From contig JAWQRO010000297.1 in NCBI GenBank assembly GCA_033557835.1, forward strand, positions 1 through 43,867: a stretch of DNA of 43,867 bases. Reading direction: 5' to 3'. The stretch's first letter is position 1. Each line of letters begins with the position of its first letter. Of the stretch, positions 37,801 through 43,867 are shown in pieces. The position numbers were made by a program, and so were the translations under genes. Below the pieces are notes generated by a model. That model saw nothing but the letters and a program-made list of their open reading frames with translations. It had not been told where the DNA came from and searched no databases. The DNA comes from Helochares maculicollis. Lineage: Eukaryota; Arthropoda; Insecta; Coleoptera; Hydrophilidae.

Positions 37801-40800
37801 ATTATAAACCCTAAACTATATTCTACTTATAATCAAATATAATGAAATAAAAAAAAACGATGTCTTCGGTAAACATAGCGACATTTTTTGCATGTCCCTC
37901 AATATTAAATTCTACTCGCAAACAAAAATTAAAGGACATTTTGAAACATTGTCATTTTTAAAGTGGTTTATATCTTCATAAAATTATTGAATGTAAAATT
38001 TCAAATATCAATACATGTAGTTTTCAATGTTAACGTTCAAAACGTGTAAATAGTTTTTCAAGTGGTATTGTAATATATAACGATTGTTAAAAACGGTGAT
38101 TTAGCATCTCATAGGTAAACACTGCTTAGTTTATATTAAAAGTATATTAAGTTAGGTTAAATTTTTTAAGGATTTTAACTTCTTGTTAAAAAAATAATTA
38201 CATTTTTTATTTCATGTTCAATATTTAAAACATTAAGTTAAAATACATTAGAAAGTACAGTTCATGCATGTGTTCGTTTTTAAATACTAAACTCGTGTAA
38301 TATTTAAAAAATATATAGTAAGGTTAAATAATTGTGGACACGAAAGATAAAATTTAAAAGTTAAAACAATATATATGACTTGAAACTTGAGAATATAGAA
38401 ATATAGTTTCGAAACAGTTTATGGATTAAAATGTTTTACGACTTAGACAAGTAAAATAAGATATTGTATCTACTAAACTGAACATGTTCTTTCCATTTAA
38501 ATTAAGTCTAAAAATACCGGAGAATTTATATTAAATATATCATGGCTCTTAAATATGGAATTTAGATTTTGAAGTTTAAAACAATGATGAAAATTTAGCA
38601 ATACTATAAAATAAAAGCATTATAAAAGTAGACTGTTGAAAAATTCAGACGCTGACTTCTCAAATCAAATAAAAAAACCTGAAAAGTCTAAAAAATTATG
38701 CATTAAAGCATCTTCTGGAAAAATTATTTAAAACCATGAGGATTAATAGTAAGGGCTAGCTCTGAAATGAAATTTATGAAAATATATTGTTCTAAAAATT
38801 AACCATCAATATTTCCAAAGACTCAAAACCACAGCCAATGCTCAAAACCTTTACAAACTTTTGAGATACTGAAGGAAATTCAGAAATAATTATGAATGAC
38901 CGTAAGTTCTGGAAAACCTAAATACTCTTTGTTGCAAAATCTACAAAAATCTTGTGAGACAATCATGGAAATTGTTATAGTAAAGAAAACTCACCATCAA
39001 AATTATTTAAGGTGAGAAACTATAATTGTATGTAGATATATGTAAAATAATACATTTCCAAAAATACTAATGTTAAAACTGAAATCAAGTTCTACTAAAG
39101 AAATTATATCATATTGAAATACTCTTTGAATTTTAATAATGAAAAGCATATATATCTAAATCAATGTAGAAGCAACTCGTGCATTTATTTCTAAGATTAA
39201 TTGTTGTAATATCACTGACACCGTTAATAATTTGTTATAAAAGTAGGTAACGTACCATATAACAGATTTTATTGAAATTTTGCAATAATATGTTTGTATT
39301 AAACTAAAAAACTGCTATAATTTATAAAATATCTTGAACTAATTTAATGCTCTTTAGAACATGTAGAGCTTTATGTGCTAAAAGTAAATAATGATAAACT
39401 AATAATATGACGAATATTAATAAACTTTTACTAAATGGATATAAAAATGCACTGAAAACGCCTTTGAAACTGGCAAAAAATTTAATCTTCAAGGCTAATA
39501 ATAAAATTTATGCGTTTTAAACACAAACAAGAAAAGTTAGTGGTCGCAAGTTATGGAGGATTATTTTAAATAAAATGCAGAAGATTAATTCAGATAGAAG
39601 ACGTAACATAGTCATGACTAACTTCAAATAAACTTAGGAGTGTTCACAATGTAAAAATCTCAAAATACCTTCGACGAGTATATAGAAAAAATACAGAAAT
39701 GTGACAATAATTATGATGCAATTCTAGAAAAATCTTGCATGAGAAAATTGCATAATAAAATAATGCATTAGGAAAAATAACTGGTTGCTTTTACAGCGTT
39801 AAAATTTACGTGTCGTGTTTTATTATAGCGTCCGTTTCAGTAGGGCTCTTTTTCTTTATATTCTGTAATTTTCTTCGTTAGAGCATTACTGCGGCGGATA
39901 TTTTTGAGCTAGGGTTTGCCATTACATTTGCATGTGTAGATTACATTTTCTTTCTAGTATTGTTATCTGTATGAGTTATGAAAACTTTTGTACCCATATC
40001 AAATAGAGAACGGGGAGATTGTAAAACGTAAAGGTTCGCAGCTTTAAATGCACCTACGCTAATTTGCAGTCAAGAAAGTATTTAGTTTCGAAAGTCTACT
40101 TATGACTATTCAAGGAAAATGGATGCTGATATAATGCGCCAATGTTCTTGCTACTCAAAGCTATTTTCGTATTGTGCACATTACATTAAAACTATGGTAT
40201 AAAAGATGCAAATACGGTTTGTAAATACTAAAAGTGATTTATTAATTTAACGTAAAGAAAACATTTTACGTGCTTTATGCACCGAAAAAAGTTAATACAA
40301 CTGCGATGTCGATAATTCTTGTATATAAGTAAATGCACCCAAAACATCAATCATTTCTTAACAGCACTTGTGAACTCCTTTAGAAAGTCGAGAGAAAGTT
40401 TGCGCAAAAAAGGCTAAAAACAATAGCGGGGTAGACACAATGACGGTATTATCTGTAAACTCCTTCAAGTATACTTAATATAGACTATACAGAACAGGAT
40501 CACCAACTTTCTTAAATCTCATGCAAATTCAGGTGGTATTTTTAGAATTTAATGCTTCTATCTCATTTGAACTCCGATCATTCGGGCGACTCTAAAATAT
40601 TTCAAGGGAAATTTCCAATTATCCATCGTTTATTCGGAGACAAAAGACCCATTAAAACGTGTTCAAATTTCAATTAATCTGCGCTATTCAAAAAGAAAAG
40701 TGATTTAAACGATAGTTCGGAACTTTGTACCTAAAACAATGCGGATAAAAAAAGGAAACTTCAACCCCTGTAATTAGTTAAACTTAGGTTCTATTGTACG

Positions 40801-41927
40801 TCAGAAATCGATGTATTGGTGTTGTGGGATCCTGTGTTTTGATGCAAAGAGCACGAAGTTTAGAAGGCAGTGGTAAGTTTGAGCTATACAATATTTATCG
40901 ACAATTTCATTATCAAGACACATTTTGATTTTAATTTTGAATGTGCAGGTAGGTATCGGTGAGTTACTAAGACTCAACGATTAAATGTTTAGTTGATTCT
41001 TTCACTGAAATGTATTTTCTGTTTTCCGTTTGCGATGTTAATTAGTTTTGTTATATATCTCCAGGCGTTTTCCTTTTATCTTGTTGCACTTTGAAAGCAA
41101 TTATTGCGGTATGAAACACGCAAAATTTTCATTATCTGTGTACTCTTTTGATCTTATTTGATGTTATAGATTATAAGAAAATAAGCTTGTTCTGAATTTT
41201 AAAAAATGTTCCTGCAGACGCTTGCTTAATTTTTTCGCAATTTTAGTTGCACGAGGCATCACAGCTTTAAAATGTTTTTATTTAATAATCTTGAAAGTAT
41301 ATATTTAGAAGAGCAATGTTTTAATATATTGAATGTACTGTTGTGGTATTTTATTATTGTATGATAGCCTGCTGTTTGTTTCAACATTTTAGATATTAGA
41401 TATTTTTCAGTATTCATAATGAGTAAATTAAGATATACTAAATTTACATTAATAAAAATTATAGTAAATATGTCGTTGGTATTTCAAAATTTCATCAAAG
41501 TATTCGTCCATCGAACAAATGAAAAGTATATTGCAAACGGACACGCTATGTTTCCGAGAATCAGCTTAATTAATTATTTACAGTTTTACCTCTGAAACAT
41601 GAATAATGTAGATTACAAATAAGAGCTTAAATAGGACATTAACGTATTAATATACGCAATATTAAATTAAGACACGACTGATAGGGTTTTATAAAAATAG
41701 TGTTTATTATTAAGAGCGTCAATTAATGTTTCTAACATCCATGAGCTATATGCTATAAATTATAAAAGTAGGTGTCTGTTCAATGATAAAAGAATATAAA
41801 GACAAAATTAGAAACTATAGAAAACATGCCGATATAGTGAGAGAATTCCAATATATAAATGCTTTATATTTAGAAAAATAATGAAAACTTTAGGTATTAA
41901 TAGTACTATTTACATTGTTGCAGTTGT
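34897..41927. other. long AT-rich stretch without recognised genes
   Basis: No exon, RNA gene or defined repeat could be supported in these 7 kb. Open frames with somewhat non-random composition are 35903-36145 (minus, 80 codons) and 37142-37756, where frames of 64-106 codons lie on both strands; none has a recognised domain. A splice-donor-like GGCAGTG|GTAAGTTTG at about 40866-40881 follows a slightly GC-richer patch, which could be a non-coding first exon of a gene to the right. Bases 37800-39800 are extremely AT-rich and look like old non-coding sequence. Confidence 0.5.
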
Positions 41928-42125
41928 TTCACGTTTTGACTAATGCTCTATTGACTTCTTCAGTCAGAGAGCTGAACTGCGTCTGACTTGCTGTCTTATT
42001 CGGAGCTTCTTATGAAGGCAGGCTTTCCTGATCTTTGCCCAGTGTGTTCTTTAGGAACGGTTGATTCCTTTGACCCTCCGTATATCTCCTCAAAGCTGCC
42101 TGTTGTAGAAGTACGTTGCAATTGA
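41928..42125 (-). mobile_element. possible Penelope-like element terminus
   Basis: On the minus strand an open stretch (TTGSFEEIYGGSKEST, then PKEHTGQRSGKPAF) is followed by CTGAAGAAGTC (41963-41953) and, 18 bases after CTGAAGA, CAAAACGT (41938-41931). A CTGANGA ... GAAACGT pair near the end of an element is characteristic of Penelope-like terminal repeats, which often carry hammerhead ribozyme cores. Here the second box is CAAAAC rather than CGAAAC and the intervening stem is poor, so any ribozyme would be inactive. Identification is weak. Confidence 0.25.
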
Positions 42126-42720
42126 CCATGCTTAACTCATAAACATGAGTAAGAGTGACATTGAATGCTACTTCCTAGTCGATTTTAAAAGATTTATTAA
42201 TGTATATAAATCTTCACTTAACCCGACTCTTTTAAAGGCTGTCTTTTTTTAACTTATTAATGAACCAATTTTTTATTACGTTTTCCTAAATTTTTGTACA
42301 TGAAAATCATTTCGATTAGTTGTCGATGAGAAGTAATTTTTTCACAAACTTATTACCAATTTGTCGTTGATACTATACTGAATTAACTGAAAAATGCATC
42401 TTACAAAACGCAACGTATTTTCGTTAATCTTGTGTATTTATGGACTTAATTAATAATGGACAATTCCTTAATTTGGGTAGTTGCATAGATCAATAATTTA
42501 GTGTCAAAAAAATCAAATTTAGAATAATAGTTATTAAATAATGAAAATATTTTACACCTTATAGTGAATACTTGTTGATTGACTTGGCATTGAGAACAGT
42601 CTTCTCAACAGAGTGAGGTTTACTTGAACTACCTTTGTCGTATTAATTTTAATCTCCCGTTTCTTCAGGCAGCAGCTTTGTTATGAGGCAGATTATTTTG
42701 CAAGGAGATGAAATTTACTA
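42126..42720. other. AT-rich flank of the right-hand mariner
   Basis: No gene or repeat recognised. It ends with the TA at 42719-42720 that serves as the target site of the adjoining transposon. Confidence 0.5.
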
Positions 42721-43867
42721 CAGGGTTAGGCACTCGAAGTGTTACTAATTTTTAACTTTTAACTGTCACAAGGGCAGCAGCTTTTTATAAATTTACTATC
42801 TGACAGTACTGAGTATTTTTTACAAGCATGCAAAAGCATTTTTCCAAAAGTGAACGCAAAAAAAGGTAATAAGCGATGGAATTCAAACGTAATAGTATGA
42901 TTGCTTTATATTTAGTTGGAAAATCACAAGCAGCGATTGTTCGTGATCTCAAACACCTCGAAGTGAATAAAATGTTTATTTATTGCACCAAACCTCGTTA
43001 TAATGATACTGGTAGCATCGCAAAACCCCATGGAGGTGGTCATCAAAAACCTGCAACGTCATCTGAGATGGTTCGAAATGTAAAGAAGCGACTTGAGCGG
43101 AATCCCCAAAGAAGTGCCAATCAAATGGCTAAAGAACTGAAAATATCCAATCGCAGCATCCAACGCATATTGAAAAATGAGCTCAAGATCAAGCCTTACA
43201 AGTTTCAAAAAGCGCATGATCTTACAACAAAGCAGCAACAAGTTAGACTTGAAAGAGCGAAGGGCTTGCTTTGCTTGGCCGAAAGCGGTCAATTTCCGAA
43301 CATCGTGTTTTCTGACGAGAAAAATTTCCCAAATGAGCAATTTGTAAACTCTCAAAACGATAGGGTTTACTTGACCGAACATTCATCCGAGAATTTCAGC
43401 CATCGGTTGGTCACCAGAAAGCAGCACCCGCCACAAATAACGGTTTGGGCCGCTGTAACCGCGGATGGGCGCTCTCCAATCGTTTTCATTGAGCCTTACA
43501 TCAAAGTAAATGCGACATATTATCGGGAAAACGTTCTGGAGGCTGCTTTGAAGCGTTGGGCAGACAAAAATTTTGGTCGCAGACCATGGACGTTTCAATA
43601 AGACTCGGCACCGTCTCACAAAGCGCGAGTAAACCAAGAATGGCTGAAAATCAATGTTCCGAACTTCATTTCGACCACACAATGGCTCTGAATTCACCAG
43701 ACGCGAATTCAATGGATTATTTTCTATGGCCCATTTTGGAGAGCAATGTCCGAGTTAAAAAATACACTCGCCTCGAGACGCTGAAGAAAGCCATTGTCCG
43801 TGAGTGGGCCAAAATACCGGCAAATCATATTCGGGCAGCTTGCGATTCGTTTTTTGACCGTATTAAA
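42721..43867 (+). mobile_element. mariner-type transposon, left end and transposase (runs off the right edge)
   Basis: A probable left terminus CAGGGTTAGGCACTCGAAGT starts directly after TA at 42719-42720 and lies 155 bases before the transposase start, the spacing usual for Tc1/mariner elements. The right end lies beyond the window, so the inverted repeat cannot be confirmed here. The coding region has only two disabling lesions, so this copy is much younger than the one at 33727. Confidence 0.7.
42876..43867 (+). pseudogene. mariner-type transposase with apparent DD37D triad, one stop and one frameshift
   Basis: The frame opens MEFKRNSMIALYLVGKSQAA (helix-turn-helix), with a second helix-turn-helix at about residues 70-105 (ANQMAKELKISNRSIQRIL). 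The first catalytic Asp is residue 147 in VFSDEK. WAAVTADGRSP (191-201) and YRENVLEAALKRWA follow. A TAA at 43599 replaces the Gln just before the second Asp (DSAPSH, codon 43602). After TTQW a one-base deletion at 43686-43690 shifts the frame to NSPDANSMDYFLW, where the third Asp is at 43715; restoring register gives 37 residues between the last two Asp, as in the maT/DD37D group. The shifted frame is then open to the window edge. The element moves by cut-and-paste at TA; this copy cannot make full transposase. Confidence 0.88.

Noticed and set aside
43059..43712. Minus frames of 107 and 109 codons
   Set aside because: Antisense shadows of the mariner transposase.
1..43867. tRNA genes, CRISPR arrays, bacterial operons or prophage
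   Set aside because: No tRNA T-arm in a cloverleaf context, no regularly spaced direct repeats, and gene structure is clearly eukaryotic.

Overview
This is eukaryotic and almost certainly arthropod (most likely insect) nuclear DNA. It is strongly AT-rich, it holds one host protein gene split by conventional GT-AG introns with two large introns, and its non-coding part is littered with decayed DNA transposons and a LINE fragment typical of insect genomes. There are no bacterial-style operons, no CRISPR array and no tRNA or rRNA gene that I could recognise.

The one convincing host gene lies on the + strand. It encodes a kelch-repeat (beta-propeller) protein with a long, low-complexity C-terminal tail. 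Five coding exons can be joined: 13864(or 13906)-14110, 25168-25359, 25571-25693, 28712-29029 and 29239-30806. All four introns are phase 1, the frame stays open throughout, and the kelch signature runs unbroken across the junctions. The product is 801 aa from the inner Met or 815 aa from the outer one. A CpG-rich island at about 6840-7290 is the best candidate for its promoter or non-coding first exon. I do not recognise a named orthologue and give no symbol.

The rest is mobile-element debris. (1) The left edge (1-164, minus) is the intact N-terminal part of a mariner transposase. (2) 1928-3630 (minus) is a relic of a THAP-domain, P-element-like transposase, including two THAP exons with a recognisable intron. 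(3) 23700-24000 (minus) resembles a non-LTR reverse transcriptase C-terminal region. (4) 33727-34896 is a whole but heavily mutated mariner with imperfect terminal inverted repeats and flanking TA. (5) 42721 to the right edge is a second, younger mariner-type element (DDxD, apparent DD37D) with one stop and one frameshift. Weaker signals are Tc1-like ends at 19327 and 20998, a Penelope-like terminus near 41931, and two or three diverged copies of an unnamed dispersed repeat.

Layout: 1-3800 transposon relics; 3800-6800 AT-rich, nothing recognised; 6840-7290 CpG-rich island; 7300-13860 AT-rich with two (TA)n microsatellites; 13864-30806 kelch gene with an 11 kb first intron; 30807-33726 3' flank; 33727-34896 mariner; 34897-42720 mostly unassigned; 42721-43867 mariner. 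I found no convincing previously undescribed system. The most informative items are the P/THAP relic, the kelch gene structure and the repeated terminal motifs.
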